Source: Deltaproteobacteria bacterium (lineage in GTDB: Bacteria; Myxococcota_A; UBA9042; DTJE01; S145-11). Taken from it: 43,163 nt of DNA. Location of the stretch: positions 1 through 43,163 of the forward strand of contig WGCQ01000250.1 in NCBI GenBank assembly GCA_015493765.1, read 5' to 3'. Position numbers and translations under genes: made by a program. The stretch's first letter is position 1; the number at the start of each line of letters is the position of its first letter. The notes below the pieces were generated by a model. That model worked only from the letters and a program-made list of their open reading frames with translations. It was not told the origin of the DNA and did no database searches. Shown piece after piece: positions 17,766-28,807 of this stretch.

Positions 17766-20042
17766 TTACAGGTCGAAAGGTCCTTTTTGGGCCTTCAGCA
17801 CAGTGAATGCGGCCAGGTTTACGATTGATTCCACGTCGGTCCCTGCCTGCAGGATATTGACGGGCTGGTCCATGCCCAACAGCACAGGTCCTATGGTCAC
17901 AGCACCGGCCATCTTGTCCAGGATCTTGTATGCGATGTTGCCGGAATCCAGGTTAGGGAAAATGAATACGTTCGGGGTTTTATCCCGCAACAGGGAAAAC
18001 GGATAATGTTCCTTGCGGAAATCCACGTCCAGGGCCACGTTTGCCTGCATCTCGCCGTCGATCGGCAGTTTTGGCGCCGTTTCGTGCACGATCCTGACCG
18101 CATCCCGCACCTTTTGCACACAGGGATGAGGCGTGGAACCGAAATTGGAAAAACTCAGCATGGCGATCACGGGTTTCAGGTTGAATGCACGCACGAAATC
18201 CGCGGTTCGTATGGCCACGTGTGCCAGGTCCTCGGCGCTGGGCTCGATCATCACCGTGGTATCGGCAAAGAAATACACATAACGTTTCAGCATCACAATA
18301 TAGATGCCGAATACTTTCTGGTCCGGTTTTACACCCAAAATACGCATTGCAGGCCGCAGGTTGTCCCTGTACGTGGTTGTCAGGCCCTGGACAATGCCAT
18401 CAGCCTTGCCCTCGTGCACCATCATCAAGGCGAAATTGATCGGCGAACGCATGTGAATCTTGGCCGAGGCCCGGGTCACGCCGTCACGTTGCCGCATTTT
18501 GAAATAGGCGTTGATGAACTGTTTGCGGTAACTGCTGTACATGGGGTCCACGATCGTGATCGACTTGGGGTCCAGTTCTTCGGCATCGAACACGGCCTGG
18601 ATCTTGTCCTTGCGCCCCACCAAGACCGGCCTGGCGATCCCTTCGGCCACCATCCTGGCCGCGGCCCTGACAACCTTGGGTTCGTCCCCCTCCGGGAATA
18701 TGATCCGTTTCGGGTCCAACGCGGCCTTGTCCCTGATCTTACGGCTGATGATCGATGCCGGGTGGATTCGGGCCTCCAACTGCCTGCGATATTCGTCCAT
18801 GTCAGGCAGCGGGTTGCGCGCCACGCCTGATTTAATAGCAGCCTCGGCCACTGCCGGTGCCTCCCACAACAGCACCCGGTAATCAAAGGGCTTGGGTATG
18901 ATGTAATCCCTGCCGAAATGGAAGCGCTCGCCGCTGTAGGCCTCGGATACCTGGTCCGGAACCTCCTCCCTGGCCAGTTTTGCCAGGGCCATGGTCGCGG
19001 CGACCTCCATTTCCGCGTTGATCGTGGTGGCCCTTACGTCCAACGCCCCGCGAAAGATGAACGGAAAACCCAGCACGTTGTTGACCTGGTTCGGGTAATC
19101 GGAGCGCCCGGTTGCCATGATCGCATCCGGCCGTACCCGCTTTGCCACGTCGTACGTGACCTCCGGGTCCGGGTTGGCCATGGCAAAGATGATCGGGTCA
19201 GGCGCCATGGACTTCAGCATCTCCTCGGTCACGATGTTTGCCACGCTCACACCCAAAAACACGTCCGCGCCCTTCATGGCATCGGCCAGGGTACGTGCAT
19301 CCGTGTCCTGTGCAAATGCCTCCTTGTACGGGTTCATGCGTTCCTTGCGTCCCTTGTAGATCACGCCGCGGCTGTCCACCATGGTGATGTTCTCACGCTT
19401 GATACCCAGGCGCATGAAGTGCCTGGCGCACGCGATCCCCGCAGCCCCTGCGCCCATTACCACCAGCCTGGTTTCCTCGGCTTTCCTGTTGGTCAGGTAC
19501 AGCGCATTCACCAGGCCTGCGCCTGCGATGATCGCCGTCCCATGCTGGTCGTCGTGAAACACCGGTATATCCAGCATGCCTTTCAATTTTTCCTCGATAT
19601 AGAAGCACTCCGGTGCCTTGATGTCCTCCAGGTTGATCCCGCCGAAGGTCCTGCCTATGGCCTTTACCGCGGCGATCATTTCATCCGGGTCCTTGGTGTC
19701 CACCTCGATGTCGGTCGCATCCACGTCGGCAAAGCGCTTGAACAGCACGCCCTTGCCCTCCATCACGGGTTTTGCCGCCAGGGGTCCGATGTCACCCAGG
19801 CCCAGGACCGCGGTGCCGTTCGAGATCACGGCAACCAGGTTGCCCTTGCCCGTGTACTTGTACACGTCATCGGGATTCGCCTCGATCTCCCGGCACGGTT
19901 CAGCCACGTACGGCGTATAAGCGATCGACAGGTCACGCTGTGTCAGACACGGTTTGCTGGGGATGATCTCCAGTTTTCCAGGCCTGCCCTTGGAATGGTA
20001 ATCCAGGGCATCCTGCTTTTTAACCTTTATTCCCATTGCCAT
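17766..20042 (-). CDS. maeB: NADP-dependent malic enzyme with C-terminal phosphotransacetylase-like domain (MaeB type)
   Basis: N-terminal malic domain ([32 protein letters not shown]) and PTA-like domain ([16 protein letters not shown]…[14 protein letters not shown]). Start at ATG 20042 with GGAGG RBS. Confidence 0.95.
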   Translation of the reverse strand: MAMGIKVKKQDALDYHSKGRPGKLEIIPSKPCLTQRDLSIAYTPYVAEPCREIEANPDDVYKYTGKGNLVAVISNGTAVLGLGDIGPLAAKPVMEGKGVLFKRFADVDATDIEVDTKDPDEMIAAVKAIGRTFGGINLEDIKAPECFYIEEKLKGMLDIPVFHDDQHGTAIIAGAGLVNALYLTNRKAEETRLVVMGAGAAGIACARHFMRLGIKRENITMVDSRGVIYKGRKERMNPYKEAFAQDTDARTLADAMKGADVFLGVSVANIVTEEMLKSMAPDPIIFAMANPDPEVTYDVAKRVRPDAIMATGRSDYPNQVNNVLGFPFIFRGALDVRATTINAEMEVAATMALAKLAREEVPDQVSEAYSGERFHFGRDYIIPKPFDYRVLLWEAPAVAEAAIKSGVARNPLPDMDEYRRQLEARIHPASIISRKIRDKAALDPKRIIFPEGDEPKVVRAAARMVAEGIARPVLVGRKDKIQAVFDAEELDPKSITIVDPMYSSYRKQFINAYFKMRQRDGVTRASAKIHMRSPINFALMMVHEGKADGIVQGLTTTYRDNLRPAMRILGVKPDQKVFGIYIVMLKRYVYFFADTTVMIEPSAEDLAHVAIRTADFVRAFNLKPVIAMLSFSNFGSTPHPCVQKVRDAVRIVHETAPKLPIDGEMQANVALDVDFRKEHYPFSLLRDKTPNVFIFPNLDSGNIAYKILDKMAGAVTIGPVLLGMDQPVNILQAGTDVESIVNLAAFTVLKAQKGPFDL

Positions 20043-20235
20043 GGTTTCCTCCATTTGATTCAAGGTCTGCATTGGGTGTAACCCCTTGGTTCGTCATAGT
20101 CAAGAATAATCCATATTTTTTTTGACAAGTGATAGTTTTTGACCGGCCTCTCCAAAGGGTCAGGGATAAACATCTTTTATAACTCGCTTATTTTAAAGGC
20201 TTTTTTGTTGCCAATCCAAACTTGCTGCAAATGCA

Positions 20236-20264
20236 TTGACAAATCCGAAATCACTCAATATACT
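20236..20264 (+). promoter_or_regulatory. Sigma-70-type promoter TTGACA-17-TATACT for tRNA-Val
   Basis: Consensus hexamers 17 bp apart, ~17 bp upstream of the tRNA. Confidence 0.8.
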
Positions 20265-20280
20265 AACTGCTGTTCTTTGC

Positions 20281-20352
20281 GGGCGATTAACTCAGCGGGA
20301 GAGTGCTACCTTCACACGGTAGAAGTCACTGGTTCAAATCCAGTATCGCCCA
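20281..20352 (+). tRNA. tRNA-Val (anticodon CAC)
   Basis: GGGCGAT/ATCGCCC acceptor stem, ACTC/GAGT D-stem, CTACC-TTCACAC-GGTAG anticodon arm, ACTGG-TTCAAAT-CCAGT T-arm; CCA not encoded. Confidence 0.95.
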
Positions 20353-20401
20353 CCGGTTGCTTTACCGCTCTTCAACACAGTTGTGACCTTGATTTTATGG
20401 C

Positions 20402-21628
20402 ATGAGATCCTTTGAATACCATAACCCGACACGGGTTGTGTTCGGCCCGGGCAGGGTAAAAACCCTTACTGACAGGATTGCGCCTTTGCGCACAGCGGGC
20501 GTGCTGGGTGAGCGGTGCATGGTGGTCTATGGGTCGGACCGGGTACTGGACTCGGGCCTGTTGGGGTTGGTGGAAGGCCAGTTGAAGGCTGCGGATTGTG
20601 CGGTTGTGCGGTTCGGCGGGGTCAGGCCCAATCCCAGGCTTGATACCTTGACACGGGCCATTGAACAAATACGGGACCATGGTGTCAATTGGGTGCTGGC
20701 CCTGGGCGGTGGCAGCGTGATCGACCTGTCCAAGGCAGCGGCGGCGGGCGTGATGTACCCCGGGGAGCCGTGGGACATGGTATTCCACGGCCAGGCGCAC
20801 TACCGGCCACCCACGGAGGCCCTTCCCATGGTTGCAATCCCTACGCTTGCGGCCACGGGTTCGGAAATGGACCCCATTGCCGTGATAACGAACACCGGGA
20901 CACGGCAAAAGTCCTTCATCCGTTCCGATGCCATATTCCCCGTATTGTCGATACTGGACCCTGAACTGACCGTGAGCGTGCCTCCTGACCAGACCGCTTA
21001 CGGCGTGTCGGACATGATCAGCCACGTTACGGAAACCTATTTCAACGGTCCGGGCAACACGCCCTTGCAGGACGGTTTTGCCGAGTCCGTGGTACGAGTG
21101 GCCTTGAAATACGGTGCATTGGCTGTGAAAAACGGGGCTGACATCCGGGCCAGGACGCAGTTGCAATGGGCCGCCACGGTCGCACTTAACGGGTGGGTCC
21201 AGGCGGGCGCTGACGGTCCTTTTGTGGTGCATGCCATTGAACATGTGCTTTCAGCGTGGTATGATATTGCCCATGGTGCTGGTCTGGCCGTATTGAACCC
21301 GGCATGGATGCTGTGGGCCGGCCGGCAAAATCCTGAAAAATTTGCATCCTTTGCAAGGCGTGTGCTTAATGTACGCGATGAAAACGATGCCGATGCCGCG
21401 GCCAGGGGCGCTGTTGAACTGAGGAAGCGCTTTCAGGCCATGGGACTCCCCGTGACGCTTCAGGAACTGGGCGTGTCGCGTGATGACTGGACCGACCTGG
21501 CGGATACGGCCATTGCAACCGTGGGTCAGGGGCACGAGGGCCGGCGGGTCCTGCCTGCGATCCGTCCCATGGACAGGGACGCTATTGTGGATGTCTTTAT
21601 GCTTGCCTCACGGGAAGAATGGCTTTGA
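20402..21628 (+). CDS. Iron-containing alcohol dehydrogenase (BdhA/YqhD-like)
   Basis: NPTRVVFGPGR, LALGGGSVIDLSKA, IPTLAATGSEMD, HVLSAWYDIAHGAGLAVLNPAWM. Confidence 0.93.
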   Translation: MRSFEYHNPTRVVFGPGRVKTLTDRIAPLRTAGVLGERCMVVYGSDRVLDSGLLGLVEGQLKAADCAVVRFGGVRPNPRLDTLTRAIEQIRDHGVNWVLALGGGSVIDLSKAAAAGVMYPGEPWDMVFHGQAHYRPPTEALPMVAIPTLAATGSEMDPIAVITNTGTRQKSFIRSDAIFPVLSILDPELTVSVPPDQTAYGVSDMISHVTETYFNGPGNTPLQDGFAESVVRVALKYGALAVKNGADIRARTQLQWAATVALNGWVQAGADGPFVVHAIEHVLSAWYDIAHGAGLAVLNPAWMLWAGRQNPEKFASFARRVLNVRDENDADAAARGAVELRKRFQAMGLPVTLQELGVSRDDWTDLADTAIATVGQGHEGRRVLPAIRPMDRDAIVDVFMLASREEWL

Positions 21629-21686
21629 CCTGTGGGTAATATTTGAAATTTTATGGTGTTTTTAGCAATTCACCGCAAGGAGGAGT

Positions 21687-22934
21687 ATGAATCTTAATGA
21701 ACTGAAAAAGATGAAGATCAAGGACCTGTTGGGCCTGGCCAAGGACCTGAAAATCGACGGGGCCAGGGGGATGAGGAAGCAGGAATTGATCTTTGCGATC
21801 CTGGAGGCACAGACCAAAAACAACGGCATGATATACGGCGAAGGTGTCTTGCAGATCCTGCCTGAGGGATTTGGATTTCTGCGGTCGGCTGACACCAGTT
21901 ACATGCCCGGGTCCGACGATATCTACGTGTCGCCATCCCAGATCAGGCGTTTCAACCTGAAGACCGGTGACACGGTGGCCGGCCAGATCAGGCCGCCCAA
22001 GGAAGGGGAGCGCTATTTTGCACTGTTGAAGATCGAGGTGATTAACTATGAATCACCCGAGATCGCCAAAACCAAGACCTTGTTTGATAACCTTACACCG
22101 CTGTATCCGAATGAACGATTCGTGCTGGAGTTTAATCCCCAGAACTACACCACCAGGATTATCGAACTGATGGCGCCCCAGGGCAAGGGCCAGCGTACCT
22201 TGATCGTGGCGGCACCCAGGACCGGTAAGACCGTGATGTTGCAGGATATTGCCCATGCCTTGGAGCGCAACCACAAGGAGGTGTACCTGATAGTCCTGCT
22301 GATCGATGAGCGTCCCGAGGAGGTCACGGACATGGAGCGTTCCGTGAAGGGCGAGGTGATCAGCTCCACGTTCGACGAACCCGCGGCGCGTCACGTGCAG
22401 GTCTCCGAGATGGTGATCGAAAAGGCCAAGCGGCTGGTGGAACACAAACGGGACGTGGTGATCCTGATCGACTCGATTACCAGGCTGGCACGTGCATACA
22501 ATACCGTGGTTCCACCGTCCGGCAAGATCCTGTCCGGTGGCGTGGATTCCAACGCACTGCATAAACCCAAACGATTCTTTGGGGCCGCGCGTAACATCGA
22601 GGAAGGCGGGTCCCTGACAATCATTGGCACCGCGTTGGTTGACACCGGCTCCAGGATGGACGAGGTGATCTTCGAGGAATTCAAGGGCACGGGTAACTGC
22701 GAGTTGCACCTGGACCGCAAGCTCATGGAAAAACGTATATTCCCCACCCTGGACATAAACAAGAGCGGCACCAGGAAAGAGGAATTACTGTTGGACCCGG
22801 TTACGTTGAACCGCGTATGGGTGTTGCGGCAGTTGCTGCACCCCCTCAATCCCATAGATGCCATCGAATTCCTGCTGGATAAACTCTCCAGGTACGATAC
22901 GAACAGGGAATTCCTGGATTCCATGAACCAGTAG
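21687..22934 (+). CDS. rho: Transcription termination factor Rho
   Basis: [114 protein letters not shown]. Confidence 0.98.
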   Translation: MNLNELKKMKIKDLLGLAKDLKIDGARGMRKQELIFAILEAQTKNNGMIYGEGVLQILPEGFGFLRSADTSYMPGSDDIYVSPSQIRRFNLKTGDTVAGQIRPPKEGERYFALLKIEVINYESPEIAKTKTLFDNLTPLYPNERFVLEFNPQNYTTRIIELMAPQGKGQRTLIVAAPRTGKTVMLQDIAHALERNHKEVYLIVLLIDERPEEVTDMERSVKGEVISSTFDEPAARHVQVSEMVIEKAKRLVEHKRDVVILIDSITRLARAYNTVVPPSGKILSGGVDSNALHKPKRFFGAARNIEEGGSLTIIGTALVDTGSRMDEVIFEEFKGTGNCELHLDRKLMEKRIFPTLDINKSGTRKEELLLDPVTLNRVWVLRQLLHPLNPIDAIEFLLDKLSRYDTNREFLDSMNQ

Positions 22935-22949
22935 CCACTGAACCTGACA

Positions 22950-23275
22950 CTGTTGCCGAGGCCGAGGCCGTGGCCGAGGTTTCCGGTCATAACGGGAGCC
23001 TTCCCGAAAGGCCCGCAGGGCCGTCCCGTAGCAGCCGCAGGCTGCGTCCCGATGCCAGAGGCCCGAGTCCGAGACCGTTGTCCGTGACCGTTGGCCGAGG
23101 CCGAGACCGAGCGCTCCCGATTACAACGGAAGCCTTCCCGAAAGGCCCGCAGGGCCGTCCCGCAGCAGCCGCAGGCTGCGTCTCGATGCCATAGGCCCGA
23201 AGCCAGAATTCAGTGGCCGAGGCCGTGTGGAGCGCAGGCGGACTCGCCTGCCTGTGAGCTGGGCGGCTCGTCCCG
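22950..23275. repeat. Composite intergenic repeat cluster 3: satellite, two module-A copies, and module B (GTGTGGAGCGCAGGCGGACTCGCCTGC)
   Basis: Direct reading; module A at ~22979-23058 and ~23115-23195. Confidence 0.9.
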
Positions 23276-23279
23276 GTAT

Positions 23280-24770
23280 TCAGTGCCCCCTCTTTACCAG
23301 GATTGCACTGCCGAGATTCCAATGTTTGATGTGTCCGTGTACCTTGTGATCGAACCGGTACAACGTGTACCTGACCCTTGACCTGCTGCCGAATGCCTTG
23401 GGATGCTTAAAATAGTCCCGACAGAGGATTCGCAGGGGGTAATTGCCCACGCGGGTCCTGGCCACCCGGATATTAAAGGCCACCGTGCGTGCAGGGTCGA
23501 AACACACGATTTTACCGACATCAAGGAACGTGGACAGCCCGACCACTCGCTCCTCCTGGTTGTACCAGCCCCTCGTGGTAATGCCCTGGGCCAGCGCCAG
23601 GATAACGCCTGCGGCCAGTACCACGCGAAACGCCCCTTTCCCCATTGCGGATACCAGGGCGGCAATGGGTGCCAGGCACAGTGCGAACAGCACGATCGTG
23701 TAGTGGGGATAAAACGCCTTGCGTGCAAAAAGGAATTCCACGGGCAATATCAGCAAATTCAGCCAATACAAAGTAAACAGGGGATTTTCCTGCCTGCGGC
23801 CCTTGAGCAACCACCAGGCTGCCGAAGCTACTGCAAACAACACGCCAAGCACCAGCACCACGACTACCGCGTAACCCCAGGCATGGGTATTGGACACGTC
23901 GTACAGGTATGTGCGCATACCCGAGGGGTAAAAACGCCACTCCTTCAACGGAAACCACGAACCCTTGGCAATGAAATACGTGGCCTCACCCGCTGGATAG
24001 ACAAACAGGTAGGCAAAGGCCCGCAAGGCCTCCAGGGGCTGGAATGCGGCGTGATGTGCATGCAAAAGTGCCCTGGTGTTTGCAAAGTGGTGATGGAAAT
24101 CCACCCAGAAATACGGGATGTACGTGGCGAGGCCGGCCAGTGCGCCCAGGCCCAGGAAGGTCCAACGCAGCCTCGGGCGCTTGATCGCCAAAAACGCAGC
24201 GGTCAGGATGGTCAGGTGGACCGTGGACAGGTGGATCTGGGGCAAGAACGCCAACAGTGCACCCAGAAAAAATGCCGACCACGGCCAGTTGTCCAGGGCC
24301 TCGACCAGCAAAAATAAATATAGTGCACCAAAGAATATTAGCACATCGGGATTCCATATGGAGTCTGCAAAAAACACGAAAAACGGGTTAAAAGTCGTGA
24401 TTATCAGTACAAATATGGCCGATTTGCAATCAAAAAGGCGTTTAAATAGTACAAAAATGATGTATTGCCCCAGGCTGCCCAGCAGGATCACCAGCAGTAC
24501 CGGCCCGTACGGGTGGCGGCTGAAAAACAGGGGCAGGGCCATCAGGTAGTGAAATGCCCCGCCCGGTACGCGTACGGACGCGCCGGTAACGTAGGCACCA
24601 TATACGGGAAAATGCCTTAGTTGTGCGATGCGCAGGGCCGTGTCGTAAAAAAATGATTCGTCAAAGGCAAAGTGGAAATCCCCAAGGAACGCCAGCCGGA
24701 AAATCAGGCCGGCGATGATCAGGGTCGCGGCATAAATCGTGCATGTATCAATGCGAGTAGATCGATTCAA
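23280..24770 (-). CDS. Polytopic membrane glycosyltransferase, GT39/ArnT-like (GT-C)
   Basis: N-terminal 'FDESFFYDTALRIAQ…FPVYG' (DE motif in first loop) and multiple TM segments. Apparent TTG start overlapping the upstream gene by ~23 bp. Confidence 0.75.
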   Translation of the reverse strand: MNRSTRIDTCTIYAATLIIAGLIFRLAFLGDFHFAFDESFFYDTALRIAQLRHFPVYGAYVTGASVRVPGGAFHYLMALPLFFSRHPYGPVLLVILLGSLGQYIIFVLFKRLFDCKSAIFVLIITTFNPFFVFFADSIWNPDVLIFFGALYLFLLVEALDNWPWSAFFLGALLAFLPQIHLSTVHLTILTAAFLAIKRPRLRWTFLGLGALAGLATYIPYFWVDFHHHFANTRALLHAHHAAFQPLEALRAFAYLFVYPAGEATYFIAKGSWFPLKEWRFYPSGMRTYLYDVSNTHAWGYAVVVVLVLGVLFAVASAAWWLLKGRRQENPLFTLYWLNLLILPVEFLFARKAFYPHYTIVLFALCLAPIAALVSAMGKGAFRVVLAAGVILALAQGITTRGWYNQEERVVGLSTFLDVGKIVCFDPARTVAFNIRVARTRVGNYPLRILCRDYFKHPKAFGSRSRVRYTLYRFDHKVHGHIKHWNLGSAILVKRGH

Positions 24771-27042
24771 TATTCATCCCGCCGGGATAACCATAACTCA
24801 CGTACCAGTCCCAGCCATAGACCACGATACCCATGGGCTGGTTGGATGTGATTGTGTGCGAACCCTCCTGCATCTTGCGCTTGGCAGACATGTATTGCGA
24901 ACCCTGGATCGGTTTGAACTGGTTTTGCGCCAGTGTCATACCGTCCAAAGTGACCGTGGCCCCCTGTTTCGCCACGATATTCAAGTAGTTGTCAGCATAC
25001 TTCGTGGGGACCAGGAACACGTATTTCTTGCGGTACTGCTCAACAGGCACACCCAGGATGAATGCAGGGTCACCAATGTCCGCATCGTTGGGGGAACAGT
25101 CGTATTCATTACTGCACGACCCTCCCATGGCCAGGCATACACAGTTACCACCATACATACAAGACATCTGGGTGCTCTTATCAATACATTGTACCATGGT
25201 GGCACCGGGAAAATCGCCAAGAGAACAGTCCGAGTCAGAGGAACAGGACTTTCCTTGCCCGGCGCAGGTACAGCCACCGCCACCCTGGCACGGTGTACCA
25301 GACAGCGAATTATAACAGCCCATGTGCGCGGCACCCGGTGCATCCTGTCCTTCCAGAAATTGTGCCACCATTATGGGGTTGTTGGAAGTCAGGTGGATGT
25401 CGGACATGATTTCGAAGTCGAAGTGCTGACCCTTGTTCAAGATGGGGATCGATGCAGCCAGGGGGGATACCTGTACCCTGGTGTTGTTTTGCACGGCCAC
25501 TACCCTGACCAGGTCCGGTGCCTGTCCCCTTTTCCAGGATTTCGTGATCACGTATTCCTTGCCAACGGCCTTCATCGGGAATATCTGTTGCTCCAGGTGG
25601 TCGCAGGCCATCACAGGCTGGCAGTCATTGCTGGTCTGACAGGAAATAAAATTCTTTTCGTACGTGCACCTGCCGTGATCGCATGTTTCAATGGGCACTG
25701 TGTCACACATATCACCCGCATACACGGCCACGGCCCTGTCCGCCGTAATGATCGTACCCGTAAGGTCGCCAAAGGGCTGACTCGTGTTCAGGTTCAACAC
25801 CTGGTATTGTTTCAACTTGAACTGGTACGTTTGTCCGGGGTTCATGGCCTGTACACCCTGTCCGGCCTGGATTTGCGTGGTGGGCGTTATCTTTACGGTT
25901 GTATCCTGCTTTGATGTGCCCACAACCGTCAGGTATGCGCTGACGCCAGCCCACTTCGGCTGTGGATAGGCAACCACCATGTACTCGCGGCCCAGGGCAT
26001 TGGTGGGCATCAGCATGCTGGCGTCGTTGGAGTACACGTTCACGTTCTCCAGCGGGTTGAACTGGTACGCCACCACGGGCAGGTTACTGACGATCCGCCA
26101 CGAGCGCGTATCCAGCATGCTGCCGTGCACGTTGTATGGCGGCAGGTTGATGATCGTGGCTTTGCCGGGCGGTGCAGTGACCTCCTTGAATTTCTGGCCG
26201 GCCTTGTACACGGTGATCTTGGCCGTAACGGACTTGCTGGTGTTGCCCACGACCACTGCAAAGGGTGAATTTTCGGGGTCCATGTTATCATTTGCTTCCT
26301 TGGGCGGCTGCTCCAGGTCCACGGGCCAATACTCGCAGCCCAAATTGGTCGTGAATTTTGCATTCGCCTTGCACATGTTAATGCACTGTCCAATGTGGCA
26401 TATCTTGCCGGTCTCGGAACTCTTGCAGTCCTCGTATTGGACGTATCCCGTGCCATCGGCGTTGCATTGCATCACTATTTCACCTTTGCATTTCCTGGCG
26501 CCTGGCACGCAGGTCAGGCATTTGCCATCCACACATTTTTTGTCGAAACACGGGGTTTCATTCCAGCCCGAGGCATCCTGCTTGCACTGCATGGCGATGT
26601 TATTTTTGCATGCCAGTTCCCCTGGTACGCAGGTCACGCACTGGCCCTGGTAGCATTCCTGGCCCTTGGCCAGGCAGTCCACCTCGGTGTACTTACTGCC
26701 ATCGGCATTGCATATCCTGGCCTTCCCCGTCCTCGAGCAGGTCCTGGTATTGGGCTTGCAGGGCTTATCCAGGCATTGATTGTCCACGCAGTATCCCTGC
26801 GGGCAGTCCCCGTCGTTAATGCACTGCACGCACTGGTGCAAAACGGGCTCGCATTTTCGTTTTTCCGCAGGGCACTGCTTGTCCGACGTGCAGCCCACCA
26901 CGGGACCCTGGTCCATGGACCCGAAGTCCGGGGATACGGTATGGATGTCGAATGCATCCGAATTACCGTTGCCCTTGCTGTTTCCACTGCCGCTGCAAGC
27001 AAATGCCGTGGCCAGCAATAGTAAAATGATTTTGTGTTTCAT
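24748..27042 (-). CDS. Lipoprotein: Cys-rich repeats plus IgGFc-binding-protein N-terminal-like domain
   Basis: LLATAFACSG lipobox; SPFAVVVGNTSKSVTAKITVY…VVAYQFNPLENVNVYSNDASMLMPTNALGREYMVVAYPQ pattern typical of this family. Confidence 0.85.
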   Translation of the reverse strand: MKHKIILLLLATAFACSGSGNSKGNGNSDAFDIHTVSPDFGSMDQGPVVGCTSDKQCPAEKRKCEPVLHQCVQCINDGDCPQGYCVDNQCLDKPCKPNTRTCSRTGKARICNADGSKYTEVDCLAKGQECYQGQCVTCVPGELACKNNIAMQCKQDASGWNETPCFDKKCVDGKCLTCVPGARKCKGEIVMQCNADGTGYVQYEDCKSSETGKICHIGQCINMCKANAKFTTNLGCEYWPVDLEQPPKEANDNMDPENSPFAVVVGNTSKSVTAKITVYKAGQKFKEVTAPPGKATIINLPPYNVHGSMLDTRSWRIVSNLPVVAYQFNPLENVNVYSNDASMLMPTNALGREYMVVAYPQPKWAGVSAYLTVVGTSKQDTTVKITPTTQIQAGQGVQAMNPGQTYQFKLKQYQVLNLNTSQPFGDLTGTIITADRAVAVYAGDMCDTVPIETCDHGRCTYEKNFISCQTSNDCQPVMACDHLEQQIFPMKAVGKEYVITKSWKRGQAPDLVRVVAVQNNTRVQVSPLAASIPILNKGQHFDFEIMSDIHLTSNNPIMVAQFLEGQDAPGAAHMGCYNSLSGTPCQGGGGCTCAGQGKSCSSDSDCSLGDFPGATMVQCIDKSTQMSCMYGGNCVCLAMGGSCSNEYDCSPNDADIGDPAFILGVPVEQYRKKYVFLVPTKYADNYLNIVAKQGATVTLDGMTLAQNQFKPIQGSQYMSAKRKMQEGSHTITSNQPMGIVVYGWDWYVSYGYPGGMNIESIYSH

Positions 27043-27130
27043 CGTTCACCTTCCCGACCAATTATAATATGTAAAACAGGTGAAAAAATCCAGGGTTTGT
27101 CCCCTTTTTTGACGCGTAATCTTGGAGAGG

Positions 27131-27236
27131 GTGTTGATTTGATTGGTTTCGAAGCAAATCCGAGATCTCGAGTATTTTGTAACATGTTGCTTTTAAAGCC
27201 ATTTGAGAATGCCGGCTGGAAGCCAGCGATCCCAGG
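27131..27236. repeat. Intergenic module D + hairpin C (GTGTTGATTTGAT…TTTTGTAA…GATGCCGGCTGGAAGCCAGC-like), paralogous to 37588-37690
   Basis: Direct side-by-side reading of the two segments. Confidence 0.7.
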
Positions 27237-27286
27237 GAGGCCCTTTTCAACTCCTTCTTGGATTTTGCATGACGTTTTTGCCTCTC

Positions 27287-28807
27287 TTACTGTGTGTCCT
27301 GTATGCGTAACAGTCCGCCCATGGTGCCGAGGTATGCTGTTTTGCCGTCCGGTCCCAGGATCAAGGGCTGGCCGAAATTCGTGTAATCCAGGCCCTCGCC
27401 CGTTGGGATCTTGAACACGGTACGACCGGTGAAATAGTCCACTGCGGTCAGGTACCACGTGTAATCCTGCTTGTCCTCCAGGTATTTATAGGTGTAAATG
27501 TACAACAGCCCGTTTTTCAGGGATAGTTTCGGCAGGACCTGCGACGACTTTTCCTTGCTGCGCCACACCTGGTGGCAGTGGTAATGGCCGTCCTTGTCAG
27601 GGACCAGGTCCAGACGGATCAAATTGCCCGCGTGATGCGTCCAGCAGCGCCCTTTTGCCAGGACCTTGTCCCGTTCGATCCCGTAGTTATTGTCGATGAT
27701 TACCGAGTATTCCAGCCCGTTTGGCCCCTGCCTCACCAGCCCGGGCAAGGCGTTTTCCGTGGTGCTCTTGCCCGCGTCGAACACGGGCGTCTTGCATACC
27801 ACGCTGCCGTCACTGCGCTTCAGAAACAGGATATCCATCCTGGGTTCCGCGTTGTCGCTGATCGCAACCAGGTCGCCGAATACCTGGGGCGTTGTGCCCG
27901 ACCCCTGGTTGAAATTGGATGGCTTTACGCGGTCCCCGCGGTCGTAAGGTGTCCGCCACACGACCTTGGGCGTACCGTCCGCCCCTGCCTCGAAACGGTA
28001 CATGGCATGGTCGGTGATGATATAGGCTCCGTCCTCGGCCATGGCAAAGGAATTCTCGATCTCCTCACCCTTGCCATCGGTCGCAAGCGCAATGTGCCTG
28101 ACCTTCCCCGTCTGCCGGTCGATCGTGCCCACCACGCCGTAACGGCTGGTAAACCACAGATAGCGGCCCTGCCAGCCCGGTATGGCCATCTGGATATGGT
28201 CCCTGGCGGGCGCCTTCATGGGCACCAGGACCTTGCTCAGGTCATAGCGCTTCAAGGCGTCGAATTTTTGCGTGGTATCGTTGTATTTTATCACCTGGAT
28301 CGCATTGGACGAATCGGCGAATATCAGCCTGTCCCGGTTGTCCAGCACGAAATACGTGGCCCCGGAGGTGTCGTCATAGGGAAACAGCGGGTCCGTGGGG
28401 TCACGCGGGGGCAGTTCGTATTTGGCGATCACTGCCAGGCTTGCCGGGTCCAGCAACAGGATCGACGCATTCAGCATGGCCACGCTCGTGGTCAGGATCC
28501 TGCCCTTGCGGTCAAATGCCAGTGTCACACAGGTGTTGATTCCCTTTGCATATTTTTTCAAGGTTACCCTGGGCGCGCGGTTTTCGGGTCCTGAAATCTC
28601 GTACGTATCGGACATGTACGCGTCGTCGTGCATGTTGTTCTTGCCGTTAGGTGCCAAAAACGGATGCTGGGGTATGGTCAAGTGGTCCACAACGCAGTCA
28701 GGGCATGCATTGTTTTCCTCGTGATGAGCATTCGAGCATGTGTTGAAACTTAATGCAATTCCAATCATTAACGTAAGACAGGTTACAAATTTGTAACTCC
28801 TTGGCAT
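27287..28807 (-). CDS. Secreted/lipoprotein beta-propeller (PQQ/WD-like repeats)
   Basis: Signal peptide with SFNTC lipobox; repeated 'TGRTVFKIPT', 'DGKTAYLGTMGGLLRI', 'DNRDRLIFADSS' blades. Confidence 0.7.
   Translation of the reverse strand: MPRSYKFVTCLTLMIGIALSFNTCSNAHHEENNACPDCVVDHLTIPQHPFLAPNGKNNMHDDAYMSDTYEISGPENRAPRVTLKKYAKGINTCVTLAFDRKGRILTTSVAMLNASILLLDPASLAVIAKYELPPRDPTDPLFPYDDTSGATYFVLDNRDRLIFADSSNAIQVIKYNDTTQKFDALKRYDLSKVLVPMKAPARDHIQMAIPGWQGRYLWFTSRYGVVGTIDRQTGKVRHIALATDGKGEEIENSFAMAEDGAYIITDHAMYRFEAGADGTPKVVWRTPYDRGDRVKPSNFNQGSGTTPQVFGDLVAISDNAEPRMDILFLKRSDGSVVCKTPVFDAGKSTTENALPGLVRQGPNGLEYSVIIDNNYGIERDKVLAKGRCWTHHAGNLIRLDLVPDKDGHYHCHQVWRSKEKSSQVLPKLSLKNGLLYIYTYKYLEDKQDYTWYLTAVDYFTGRTVFKIPTGEGLDYTNFGQPLILGPDGKTAYLGTMGGLLRIQDTQ

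Noticed and set aside
17431-17806. Short ORFs over 17431-17806
   Set aside because: The segment is largely RNase P RNA on the minus strand.
17766-20042. Malic enzyme–phosphotransacetylase fusion as a novel architecture
   Set aside because: Standard MaeB domain organisation.
18918-20081. 387-aa plus-strand ORF opposite malic enzyme; similarly 27572-28594 and 24739-25914
   Set aside because: Shadow ORFs antisense to well-recognised or clearly coding genes.
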